Below are positions 1 through 12,500 of a DNA stretch of 64,000 nucleotides, piece after piece. The first letter of the stretch is position 1; the number at the start of each line of letters is the position of its first letter. Below the pieces are notes generated by a model. The model was not told the origin of the DNA. It was given only the letters and a program-made list of their open reading frames with translations, and searched no databases. The translations under genes were made by a program, and so were the position numbers. This DNA is from Syngnathus acus (taxonomy: Eukaryota; Chordata; Actinopteri; Syngnathiformes; Syngnathidae), in the NCBI RefSeq assembly GCF_901709675.1, contig NC_051089.1, forward strand, positions 1,865,476 to 1,929,475. Direction: 5' to 3'.

Positions 1-1829
1 CTTGGCCCTGTTGCAATCTAACCTTCCTTGCGACGCCACATTTCTTTCTCTTATCACCGGGGCAGATGCTGAAAGCCTTCCCCTGTTCCATGCCATTCAT
101 CTTACCAAGCATTTTCTGCTAAGATAATTCGTCAGGCCATGAGTTGATTTTTTTTCTTCCATGTGGTTCTGCAAACTGCACTCATGTGTCACTGCAGTCA
201 CTTCTTTCTGTAAGTGTGGGATGCAATCCCAGGTTAGAGCAAGGTCACACTAAAGGGATTATTTCTCACGGCTGGACCCAAGTGCTTTTGGAGATCCCTT
301 AGGTGTCGTTCCAACAAACACATTGCAGCTGGATAGGACAAATTATTACGTTTATTGAACGACGGCCAGGACCCTTACCCGATGAGGTTGGAAAATGGAT
401 CACCTGGACTTGCATGTTGAGGGGAAAAAATATTCACAATCTATTACATTGATGAGATATTTCAATGCCAAAGCTGCACGTAGTATTGCTAACACTTGAC
501 TGATGGGGTAAATGTAATTGCATATTGAATAATTGTGATCAATACGTACACAAATTACACAGAAAATGCAATGCAATGTCATCAATAAACAAAGACTGTT
601 TAAGGGTTGTTCATGCCACGTATGGCTCAGTGTTATCAATATTTCTTGTGGAACCCCCGCTGGGATTGTGCTAAATGTATTATAATAGTCATTGTGAAGA
701 AAAGGCAGCTTGGAAAACAAGTCTGGAAAAAGTTCAGTTGTCTTTGTAAGTGTCAATCGGCCCCTGCAATGTTATTGTTAGCCATGACTTAGAAAATGAA
801 GCTTCAAAATTGCTTCATGAACCAGTTTTTGTATTTTTTTTTTACTTTTCTCGGTGATACTCTCTGTTCAGCATTAGGCACTCGCCAATTCTTAATCCCC
901 TTTATCTAAACCAACAGTACCATCTCGAGAAGTCATGCTTTTCGTGGCGGCACATCTATAATAAAGTTTGACTTGACCCTGACAGCAGAAGAACCGCCTT
1001 TAATGAAAATATTTTTTTGTGGCAGTCTTGTGTTTGATTTCATGGCTCTGGGCCAAATCTGTCCAATATCCTCACTTTGCTTGCACCATGACAGGAAAAT
1101 CCAACATGATCTTCCTATGAAGTTTTACTATTCAGCGCTATACTGCAAAATTTATCCGAGCGGGTCATCACATGTGGATGTTTTTCTTACCGTCCTCAAG
1201 TCAGGCAGTTGCCGTACGTGTTCGAAATACCAGCCGAGCCTGTTTTCATCAGGTCAAGGTCCGTAGTAGAAACTCTGATCCCAGTCCTACCAGCTGAGAT
1301 AGTGAAGCACATTTCAATTAACCCAACCAGCCTCCTTATCATCATCTTCATCTCTTTCTTCAATTGACTAATTAATCAAACTGGATGGATATACAAGTGG
1401 AATTATAACAAGATTCCAAACAGTCGCTCTTGGTTGGCAGCTCTTTGCAATATTTTCCTTTTGTAATCCTCTTCACTTGAACGTTCACACCGTGCACTAA
1501 TTGGGTTACTGCTGGCTAATTTAAATCATCCTTTTTTTTAATTGTAGTTTTAAATTGTTCTTATGCCTACCCTTCTTTTAGTATTATTTCATTATGTACA
1601 ATTATTAAAAAAAAGTTTTTTATCAGTGGAGGGAGAGTACCAAAGTATGATTTTTAATTCCTCAGTGCGACTTCATTTTACTGTCATCATCTTAAATGTT
1701 AAATGAATTCATTTTGTTGTATTAAATATTCAAAGACAAGTTTTGTGGATTGGAATTTCATTTGGATCCAAAATGACCCTGCAAACAGTCCAAGAACTGG
1801 GGTAGTAGGAATTCCACTGTGGGTACTTT

Positions 1830-2010
1830 TCTCTGACAAGGCCCTTCCCTGGGGTGCTCAACTAGGTCAGGTTTTTAGAAGAGCTTTGTCTGGTCCCTCA
1901 TCAAGAACCTGTTTGCCAGGGGTGACCTTCCCAAGGGCATACTACTGTAAAACCACAGATGATTTCCAGATCCTCTATCCCGACGAGGTGACGGCCCAAA
2001 GGGAGAATGG
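1830..2010 (+). repeat. Possible degenerate LINE-tail fragment
   Basis: The stretch around GGTCCCTCATCAAGAACCTGT and the following GTTTGCCAGGGGTGACC resembles the tail of a repeat common in fish genomes, probably a LINE. The family is recalled only loosely, so this is tentative. It explains the 120-codon open frame here. Confidence 0.3.
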
Positions 2011-4359
2011 AAATTTATATTTTGGTATAAATGAAGCACTATTTTCCAGTCTGGGAGTCATTTAGGATGTTTCGTGATTGGATTCAATTGTGTCAATCAA
2101 AAGGAATTGCTTGTTTTAGCCAATGGATAAATTTACACAATGTTTGTGTTGGCTCTTATTAATCTGACATAATGACATGCATGTGGCCCCTTTACTCAGC
2201 AAACACATAATTAGATTTTTTTAATGGGATTTTGATTCTCAAATGTGGGCATATTTATACCAACCCACGTACATGTGATATTTGCATTTGTACTCGTCGA
2301 ATGTAGCACACGTGCTTGAACGAACAAGATGCCCTGGCAAATGGGTTGAGCGAGCGAATCATTAAAACTGCCATTCTTGTGAGGAGCAGGCATCAGTATG
2401 TAATTCGATAATATGTCAGGTTATTGAGTCTTAATTGGATTCTATCTTGGCGCAGCGTTTCCAGGTGGAAGGAGGCCCACTTGGATCGAGAGCATGCTAT
2501 CAATAGTATAGCTCAGCAATGTCCAAGAATAACACAACTTCTTTTAGTATCCAAGCTTTATTAAATGAAGTCAATGTTATAAAGCACTTCATTTTTTTTT
2601 TTTTTTTTGAGGGGAGGTTCAAGACATTCTGCGAGAGATTTATGTGGTGAGGAAATCCTTTTAAACCCTGATTCTTTTTCATTTGGACTTTCGATACTTT
2701 TATTTTTCTGTCAAGTCAGCATTTTTGTATCCTCTAATTGGATGGTCAGACAAAAACGTGTTACAGGCAACTTAGGTTGCAATCTGCACACAGCATCAGC
2801 AGACATTCATTTGCGATTCAGACAGCCTCTGGGACAAACGATTGTGTTTCACAAGTTCTGGGAAGCATTGCTAATCTGGCAATGAATAACAAATCATTGC
2901 TTTGCTTGTGCAAGTAATGATATTACTTTTAGAAGAGGAACTTGCGAGGGGGAAATAAGCACCATGGTGGCATTTAGACGATATTATATAAAAACACAGC
3001 TGAGGTTGGCGAGCTGGCATCATCACCTTTAATCCATTATCCTGGAGGTGGTTGATATAATTAAATGTGTGATACTGATGGACACTGCAGAAGTTGTTGC
3101 TTCCAACAGATCTTTCCCTCATTTTTGCAACTTAAAAGGAATACAAACACATCAAAAGAGGGACAGTCCAACTATTGGATGTGGACGACGAAGAAAACAT
3201 CCACACTTTTCCATATCAGATGGTGCATTGCAGCAAGATTAAGCCTTCAGTATTTACTGAAGGACAAATGAGGCTTAAATTTCACCACACCCAGGTGTGT
3301 GTGTGTGTGACGATCATTATTGGGACTTTTATTTTACTTTATTAAAGAGGTTGAAATTCCATTTTCACTTCAATAGCCTTTATCTTTAAACCGAGAGCAC
3401 AATCGCCATCTAGAGTCGTTTAAAAATATCGCAGGTGCTTCATGAAGCTTCACATCACAGTTAACAAATTAGACTTTTGACGAAATGTTTTTCTTCCCCA
3501 GCTGGTAGAAATCAATCAAAAGTAATTAAAACGAATTTTCTTCCAAACTTGGGAATGATGCATCTTTTCTAGAGGAAGCGCCCAACAGATTTTTTGCTTG
3601 ATCTCTCACCAAAGATATCCAGCTTTCAAAAGACACTATATAGATTTAGCTTGAGCTACCTAAAGTCATCATGTTCTTATCGTGCCTATTTTCTCTGACC
3701 TTTTGCAGTTTTAGAGACATCTTTATGTCTTAAGCGTCTTCCTGAGAAATAATCTGCAATTTGTCCTTTGCCGGAAATTTATACTTCATCCCAAAAATAT
3801 ATACCAGTGCTGAAGACAAACAGTAAAGTAGCCCAATAAGTGTTTTGTGGCTACATTTGACCCACACTTGGCTCTGCATCGCCAACTTCCCACACACAAC
3901 TCCACACAGTATAATGAGTTGGCTTGCTGGCTTTACGTTTGCCCTCAAAAGTAAAAATACTTGACAGGACGAAAGTTGTTTGCAATTACATACCAACAAG
4001 TATATTATGATGCTCCGGTGCAGTGAAAACTCAGGCCAGCAAGGCACAATATGCACAGTGCCTGGAGCTTTTCCTGAGGGCTTGGCACTGGCATCAGGAA
4101 AGAGTGTCATGCAACATTGGGCTCCTTTCTTTGTCCTCCAGGATGCTTCACATTGTTGGATGCTTGTTGCTGTTTTTTTTTTTCCAGCATGAAAAACTAA
4201 CAACAGCGTGTGAAAGTGTCAGGGGAAATAGAGTCATAATTATATTTAAAATTAACACATATATTGGAATTGGCAGGAGGTCAGCAGTCACACGCTCATT
4301 GTTATGACCCTTGCGAATGCCGCTGCAGAAAGGCCTAGCATACCAATCACCAAATCAGG

Positions 4360-4399
4360 CCACTGATTGGTCAGCTAAGTTAGGCCCACCAATCAGTGG
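4360..4399. repeat. 12-bp perfect inverted repeat
   Basis: CCACTGATTGGT (4,360-4,371) pairs perfectly with ACCAATCAGTGG (4,388-4,399) across a 16-nt spacer. It could fold as a hairpin; each arm also contains a CCAAT motif. It may be a remnant MITE terminus. Confidence 0.5.
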
Positions 4400-6760
4400 A
4401 AAGCTCCCACACACAGACTAACAAACAATAACACAAACACAAATTCAAACCTATAAAAAAATGTAGTCTTGTATTAACCAAACATACTCTCAAAAAGAAT
4501 TTGTGCAAGCACAGGAACAGCATGTACATATATTCCACACAAAACCAGGGAAGTGAAAAGTTCAAATCTAAAACCTGTGCACGGTGGGATAGTGATGAGG
4601 AAATGAAGCTTCACATTTGTTTCATGAAGCAGTTGTATTTTTTGACTCCTCAAGTGCCATACAACAAATGGTTCGTGAAGCAAGCTAATATCAAAATATC
4701 AATTCAACTTGATCGTGGCACTCACAATTTCATATTGCAAAGCAAACTGCTCCATTCTGAACACTCGTAACTAACTAGCACTGTTGATTACAAACTGTTA
4801 AATCAATTCTACCAGTTTACACAAGCATGCATACATTATAACCTCAGACAGTTTTGAGTCTGAGATGACACTTAGGAGCTTGTAATGGAGAAGCTGTGCA
4901 CTCATGAGAACACTTCCAGTGGCTCTGCATTTGGAATTGGGAAGCAACACAGATGTCACAGCTATTAATGATTCAGAGGCTTTGTGTGTGAGTGAGGGGA
5001 GGGGGGGGGGGCAGCACCCAAGAGAAAAGTTTCGTTATAGTTTTATGTCCCTATATGAATCTATTATTCGTGTCTTTTTGCCACCAGCGGTGCACATAAC
5101 TACATAATATATAACAGATAAAGAGGAACCTTTCTAGCTGAAAGATCTGACCAGTACTGATACAACAGAAAGTGAATAGTCGATATGAAAATTAAAATTC
5201 TGTGACTTGTTGCGATAACATGAAGCTATAATACATACGCTATAGTTAATTTGAGCTTTTTTAAAAAAAAAATTATTGATGTTTAAAATGTCAAAGGCCT
5301 CCAACAATTTTCTTGCTGACTAATATCAGCCCTGAGGTTGAGGATTCTGGGTTCAGCATAGACTCTATTAAGAATTACGTCCGGTTTGAGATTCTGCCTG
5401 CTGTAGCTGCCCACAAGAGTTCTCATTTGTAAATTTAGTACTGTTCAATAAACAATTCAAAGCGCTTCGGTCATTATGGCTCTTTTTTTTTTTCACTTCA
5501 CTCGGCGCATGAGTGACTTGCTAGGAATTCTCAATTTTGGCTCACAACACAAAGAAAAAAATGAAATCGACCAAGTGACAGCTTGAAACGTAGACAACTA
5601 ACTTTATGAACCATTTGTTGTCTTTTTTCACTCTTGATGTCACATGTTTAAAGAAACATCTTTAAAAAAATGGAAGCCTCACTCATCTCAATTCAGAAAT
5701 GAATTGGGAAACTTATTGTACATACATTGGTTGTTTTTACATTGTCCTATTAAAGATCATTAAAAGTTGCTGTAGCTGAATGCGATACTTTTCCAGTGTA
5801 GCCATATTATTATGTTGCCAAACGCTTTGAGCTACTGTCCTCAAAAGGCAAAACATTCCAATACAATACAGCTAAATCCTGGTAGCATATGACAAGGGTC
5901 TTACATCCCCCATTTTTCAATCGGACCGAAGCCTCAACAACCAGCTTGACCTACTTGGCTTCACCAGGCTGCCTCAAGTTGGCTCTCCGTGCCAGATGTG
6001 AAATGTCTGCCTCTGTCATCACGAATCATGAGGTAAGGTATGTAGAAGGACATGGATGGGCTTGCTTTCTGCATATGTGTAAGCGATAAGCAGCATCAGT
6101 GGCTGAAGGCTTCTGAGTTCTGCACGCATTGTGCAGTTTGGCTCCTGCAGACGGCTGAGTGTGGCGAAAATTGTTCTAAATGTAAGCAAGAAGCACTCGC
6201 ATTGTATTTCAAAAAGCATGAGTTAAATGTCATGAAAAAGAATACATTTGCCTCCATGCTTCTTGAGGGATTTATTTTAGCTTCCTCATTCACTTGAAGT
6301 GTCAATCAAAATCACTGTGACGTCTTTCTCTTTCCTCGTGAGTGATTTTAATTTCCGACTAATCACAACTCGCCCTCCTGCAAGTTAAGTGGCAGAAAAG
6401 AAAGTCCCATTCTTTCTTCTCTATGTGAACACGATAAATTTAAACCCATTGTATGTCAAAGAAAGCCGAGTCTTCAGGGACTGTAAGCATCAAAACACGG
6501 GCGCGTTCAAGAGTACTTATTTTTTTCTGTGTGTGTGTGTCAAAAACATTCATTAGTTGTACGTCAGGAAATGCTTTTGCTGCCCTACACTCACCCCAAT
6601 CAACTGCTATGTGTTTTACAGTACGCCAATTGTACATTTCTTATCTGTCATGACTTTTTCTCAAGGAAAGGCGAAGCAGTTCAGTAAATGAGGCAATCTT
6701 TTTTTTTTTTCTGTCCAGCAAGACAAAGCTTTCTTGCTTTAATTGGCACTCTACCTATAG

Positions 6761-6961
6761 CAGGGGTCTCAAACTCCAGTCCTCGGGGGCCGCATTCCTA
6801 CATGTTTTCCAAGTTTCCCTGGTTAAACACACCTGATTCAAATGATCAGTTCATCCTCACGTTCTGCAGGAGCCTGATAATTGAATCAGGTGTGTTTAAC
6901 GAGGGAAACTTGGAAAACATGTAGGAATGCGGCCCCCGAGGACTGGAGTTTGAGACCCCTG
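6761..6961. mobile_element. Small hAT-like foldback MITE, 201 bp
   Basis: The ends start CAGGGGTCTCAAACTCCAGT and the arms of about 80 bp are near-perfect inverted repeats with one mismatch seen. It is flanked by a perfect 8-bp target-site duplication ACCTATAG (6,753-6,760 and 6,962-6,969), diagnostic of the hAT superfamily. It has no coding capacity and must be mobilised in trans. Confidence 0.93.
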
Positions 6962-6969
6962 ACCTATAG

Positions 6970-9110
6970 GGAATAAAGGAAGAAGCAGTCACCGTGCGGC
7001 TCTTCATGCAAGGCTTCATGGAACCAACTCGTTGGGATTGGGATGTTGACGACGAAGTCATTTTTAAAAAAAACATTATTTGAGTCAAGGGAGGACAAAA
7101 ATATGGCCAAAGAGGAAAATGCACATCATGCACAAACATATAGAGCTGGTAGAAATACAGTAGGATGTCTTGATGATACTTAAATTAAATAATGAAAAAT
7201 AATTAATTAAATACAGAAATAATTAAAATAATTAATTGAATAATCAATAGTTAATAAATAATAATAATAAATAATTAGTAGTTAAATCATTTTCGCTGCT
7301 TCTCTCAGTATCTTCACAAAAAATAAAAATGGTGTACAAAAAGTTTAAATGGATTTTATCAGGCAAAAATCGGTCCGATTAAACGCTCATGCTCAATTTT
7401 GAATTGTGGTTTAAAGGATGACAGCAGCGTTGGAGTTGTTTACTGCCGCTGTTAACTATTTTGCAAGTGTATCACAAATGTGTTTTGTGACAGAAAGTTT
7501 TGAAAAGGTTTTGCTGGGGGAGTCTTGTGAATCGATTCATACAATCAACAAGTTGGTGCGAGGAGACATAAGACCTATGCAGGCCACAGAAAATATCATT
7601 CAATTTCACAAGGTGAATATGTGTCAGTGGGACATCTATGCATACAAGCTCGATTCCATTCCGCCAAAGTAGTAAATAGCAAAGCTAATCATATAGTTCA
7701 CAAAACCATAAGCACAAATGGAACACACTTTTAGGGTGCCCGACACTCTTTTTACAGAACTGTAAACACATCTCTCTGCTTTACAGTTTTGCAAATGGAT
7801 CAACACGTTATTTGCACAAAATGTTTGTGAAAATGAATTCACTGCAATAAGGCTGAGCACTAAAAATAAGCCAAAGGTGAGATCTCGTTAATTTTGTGAA
7901 GATGTCAAAAGGTCGGTCTATTACCACCAGTTACTATTTTTAGCACGAAGGTCAAATATTGTTTTATTTGGGTAAGTGTGTTTTGAGATTTTATGTTTAC
8001 ATTGAATCCATTAAAATAAAAACATCTGAAATATCACAGTGAAAATCAAACACTACAGTGATTCTTACATGTCCATGAAATCTTTTCAACGATAAGGTTA
8101 CAAGCATCCCTCAAATGTGCCCGTGGTCTTTTGGTTCTTGAAACGGACAAAATATTGGTGCGTTTTCAAACGAGTGGAAGGCAGGCTGTTCCCTGAGCAA
8201 AGCTACAGCTGACTCAGACACTCCAACCTGGGGCTGGGGGGAAAAAAAGAAAAAATTCAAGGATGCACATCAAAGTTCAGTCTCTGGAGCATTTGCGCTC
8301 ACATACTGCTGAGATTATGGCTCCATCTATGCACACAAACACGTCCATAGAATTGCTGATTGCTTATGATCACACCATAATATGAATCATAATGAAAGCT
8401 TATTAGCACTCGCCATCACTGGCAGCGTTCCAGGGGAACTTTGACTCCGACGCACGCTGTGGAGAGGCCTTGAGCATCTACACGCTCGCCACGTGTCGGT
8501 TGATCTGACCTGACCATCAGACCTGAGGGAGAATTAGAGGGATTCCGCTGAATGTCAGAATCATGTTTTTCTCTTTCACTTTTTATTGCCAGCTTTTCTC
8601 TTGAACAGAGAGCTCAGACTAGGCAGAAACAAATGAGTGCATTTGAGAGAATTTTCAAGCTGATACAAACTCATCCATCCAAAATGAGCGTCCATTTTGT
8701 TGGCAGGCTCGACATGTCAGGCGTGAAGTCATTTCTCCAGAGCAGGGAATCAAAGGGATTTTGAAAACATTTTACATGATCTGCAAATTAGATGAGACAA
8801 GCTGGTTATTTGACGGGCATCTGTTGCTTGGTTGTAATCTTAATTCATTCATCAGGAAAACAGATCAGAGTCTTCGACACGAATGCAATTTGCAGAACAC
8901 CTGAATTAAAAAATTCAACATGCGTGTGAGTGCATTAAATGTTGTCTCAAAGGCAATAAATATACATAATCATAAGAGGAAGGACGCACAGACAATATTA
9001 GTTTTCATGATGTAAATCTTGCATGGGGCTGATTCTCATGTTGGTGACGGTCACGTTGTCGTTTCTTGAATGATGTGTACAAATAAGATGACTGAAACGA
9101 AAAACAGATA
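6970..9110. other. Intergenic DNA, no gene recognised
   Basis: Includes an (AATTAATAAT)-like simple AT tract at about 7,180-7,280. No supported gene or RNA was seen. Confidence 0.55.
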
Positions 9111-9118
9111 GTGTAGTA

Positions 9119-9503
9119 CACCGGTGTCAAAGTCAAGGCCCGGGGGCCACATACGGCCCGCCACATCATTTGAGGTGGCCCGCAAAGACAAATTGCGCAT
9201 CGAGTTCACAAGTCAATTCCAAAATTTCAAATTGTTTTCTTTTAAAAAAATAGAGATATTATTAGCAATTTTTATTACCATTCATTTTTTAAAATAATTT
9301 TATTTTTTTTAAGTATTTGATTTGAGTATTTCATTTTTAAATATTTGAACAATTTTTATTCGTCTTAGTTTATTATTCCTGTTTGTTGTGTAGCTGATAC
9401 TATATATACAATACAATTATTTGGGTTGACAATTTTAATGGCTCTTTGAAGCAAACTATGACTATGATGCGGCCCACGACAAAAAATAAGTTTGACACCC
9501 CTG
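9119..9503. mobile_element. hAT-like non-autonomous element, family A, copy 1 (385 bp)
   Basis: Starts CACCGGTGTCAAAGTCAAGG and ends GTTTGACACCCCTG. It is flanked by an 8-bp duplication with one mismatch (GTGTAGTA 9,111-9,118; GTGTCGTA 9,504-9,511). The GGCCCG-rich ends and AT-rich middle match the copies at 46,554-47,130 and, reversed, 59,349-59,662. Confidence 0.85.
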
Positions 9504-9511
9504 GTGTCGTA

Positions 9512-12500
9512 CAAATAGTGACACTAAGGCTTCACAAACTAAATATTCAACTATATATTCAAATGAGATGGTCTGCTTTTCATCTGTGTTCCATTGTCTG
9601 TAAAGGTTTTAGAAAAAGTGCAGGATAACGGGAGAATACACACACACGCACGCGGCATGTGCAGCACACACTTTGTTAGGATGCCACTATCTGTTCCTCT
9701 CCAACTGAGATGCAGCTGCCAGTTGAACAACTCTCAACAAGTATCGACTCCAACCGAAAAATACACTATAACAAAAAAAGAAAGAATGGCTCACGTTTCC
9801 AAATGGTGCCAAAATAATGAAGCTTTCATATGCCGTTTGAGGGGCAAGCGCACATTGAATTCATGGCCACATTCAGTCGCTTTGTGAGGATTAAATTTGA
9901 CTGTCATGCTGCATATATCATGAAAAATGGGTGTGAGTGTGCATGAACACAAGGTTGTCCTCGGTGGAAGTCCGCTGAAAAGGTTTAAAACTGATTATGG
10001 GATGTAAATGTCACATGTGACTTGGAGTTAATTTCAACTTTTTGTGATGGGTGGGAAAAGTTTATTTTGGAGAAAGAAGGGGAGTGAGAACAAAAATAGA
10101 GTCGGTCCACCTTTTGCATCAGAAATAAATGCCATGTTGTGCGAGACAAAAACCATGCGAGGGCCATCAGAGGGATTGTAGCAACGAGTAAATGTTGTCA
10201 AAAAAAAAATCCAGGTGTGCTCACAACTCTGCAAGTACAAGTGCATGCTACATTTTTTTGATTAGGCTTCATTATGGAGCTAATGTGGATGTGAGGACTG
10301 AAATAAAATAGATAAATATGGGTTGATAAACGGTGCATTCGTTTGAACTGTAACGAGTAAAAAGGCCAAAAATTATATTTAGAATACAATGAAGCGCTCA
10401 TATCTTGGCTTAAATTCTCCTTTAAAGGGTGTCTGAATACATTTGTCCATATAGCTAATCAGCAGCAATTTGCAACTTATTGTTCCTTCTTAAAAGAATA
10501 TGCAGATCTCTTTTCTGATTTGAGAGCCCGCAAAGAAAACACAGCTGTTGAGTTGTTCAGAAGCAGAGCCTGATTGTTGGCAGTCAAGTCGCATTCGCAC
10601 TGGCAGGAGCCGCCGCCACAGGGTGACTGACCCCCGGCGCGAGACAAACATGGAACGCTGCCACGGTCCTTAGCAGCGAACTCATAATCGGGGACCGAAT
10701 GTACTCGGCCCACGAGCTTTGCTGCTGGCTTTCCTCGGCGACATTTTGTCATTAATTGCTCAAAACTTTGCTTTTCATTTCAGCTCGCATTATGCCAGTT
10801 TTTATTGCAATCTCAGAGTTGCTACCAACATTAACACAACGCCATCCCGAAATCATATTCACTCGCTAATTAACTCATATAGTGACATTGACGGTTATAC
10901 ACATCAAAGATATGAACTATTGGCAGTGAATGAGTTATGGACGCAAAGATGCGTGATAGTTCAAGTGTTCTACTCGACAGTCCCAATGGCAGCAATGCAA
11001 CACACTCAAGCAAATGTAAGTGGCAAAAACAAGCCACTCAAGTCTCATCTTTGAGCCCTTTAGTACAGATTAGAATTGTGCAAACACTTGGGAGAGGATT
11101 TCTTATTTCCATCATAGTGTCCCATTTTCAGATATTTTTAGCAGATTGACAGTCTGTCACAAAGATCACGATAGCTTCATCTTTCTTAAACAGGACAATC
11201 TAGTGGCCCTCATCTTCACAAGAATTCAATCTAACAAAATAGCTTTGGTGTGGGAAGGATTTCCCTCATGGGTTTCACAGAGTTGGCTTGGCAGAGCATC
11301 GAAAGGAATGAACATTTAAAGTCAAGACCAATTCTGGAAACAGGAAGTGAGAATCAATATAAAGCTAATGACGCTCATTTGTCACATCTTCGGTATTACA
11401 GGCCGACATCGGTGTCATATCAGGCGGGGCGCTGAGGAAATTAGACGGGATCTTGTTCATTCTTTCCCAAAGTCAAACTTAATTGCTTATGACAAGCATT
11501 TGTAAAGCAAAGAGCAAGACTTTGGTTTATCAGCTTGCTGACACAGATGCATGCGTGCAAGCGTACTGACGTGTCAGAGGGAAAAAAAATAAAATAACGC
11601 CGGCTAATCATCTTAGTCAGCGGTTCTCGAGCCATTTTAAAAGTACCCGTTCAGCCCACAGGAAGTCTAAATGAGTTCATCAAAATCTGGTGTGATATGA
11701 GAACGGCGAGGAATTCTCCTTTTTATTTTTTTAAGTGTTACTTTACTGATTGAGGTAACAAGAAAAACATCGACAAACATCACAGCGGGGCAGAGAAACA
11801 AAAACGGAGGCCAAACAATTCCGCTAGCGTACCACAACTGTGATCAAAGCTGAACAAGACGCACAAATACACCTGCCGGAACAGATGGCGCCGGCCCCAT
11901 TTCACAAGAGAGAAGCCAAGTAGCGTACAAACAGGTAGACAGGGAACAAGGAGGGATAATAGCCAAGAGTCGCTGGCTTACCAGCTTGATCTTTGCACTA
12001 CTGAGAGAAGAGAGCAAAGACCCGTCCCTGGGATATTATTAGTTTACCAACAGCCGCATTGTGGATCTGAACCCCGTGTCGAAGATCTCCTGCTTCGGTG
12101 CTGCCAGATCAGCGGGATTCCGGCAGCCGGGTCCCTCGTCTTTGTTGCGGCCTTTATACCTCAGAAGTAAAAAGGAAAAACTCTTTGGTTGTGGAGATAG
12201 AGAAGTGGAAAAAAAATCCACAGCTCAGACTCTCAGAAGTCCAATTTAGTAGATGTCGAGAGTAAAAGTCTCGAGAAGAGCGGAGCGTTTTTTGGCATTG
12301 ACGCACTGAGCAATTACAACAATTCTTCTTTCAGAGGAGTAAACACTGAGATGCTGTCGGGAGAGGAATGAATGACTTCTCGTCTTTTTTGGTATCCGGT
12401 CGCCTAAATCTGATGTGAAAAATCTAAAGAATGAGGGCCGATGTAATAGCAAACAAAGATGCTGCCGGTTTCGTTGGGAACAAAGAAAAGACTTTAATGG

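Larger units (their letters stand above)
1..6760. other. Intergenic DNA, no gene recognised
   Basis: AT-rich, with stop codons in all frames and no ORF above about 160 codons. No splice-consistent or conserved protein stretch was seen. It holds a LINE-like fragment near 1,830-2,010 and a 12-bp palindrome at 4,360-4,399, listed separately. Confidence 0.6.

Noticed and set aside
1703-2065. 120-codon plus-strand ORF
   Set aside because: No known domain; it overlaps a stretch that looks like a degenerate fish LINE tail.
3730-4203. 157-codon minus-strand ORF
   Set aside because: No recognisable domain, no homologous residues and no splice or promoter context; length is within chance for 64 kb read in six frames.
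10477-10752. GC-richer patch with a 91-codon minus-strand ORF
   Set aside because: Considered as a separate promoter or exon, but no splice sites, conserved residues or neighbouring exons were found.
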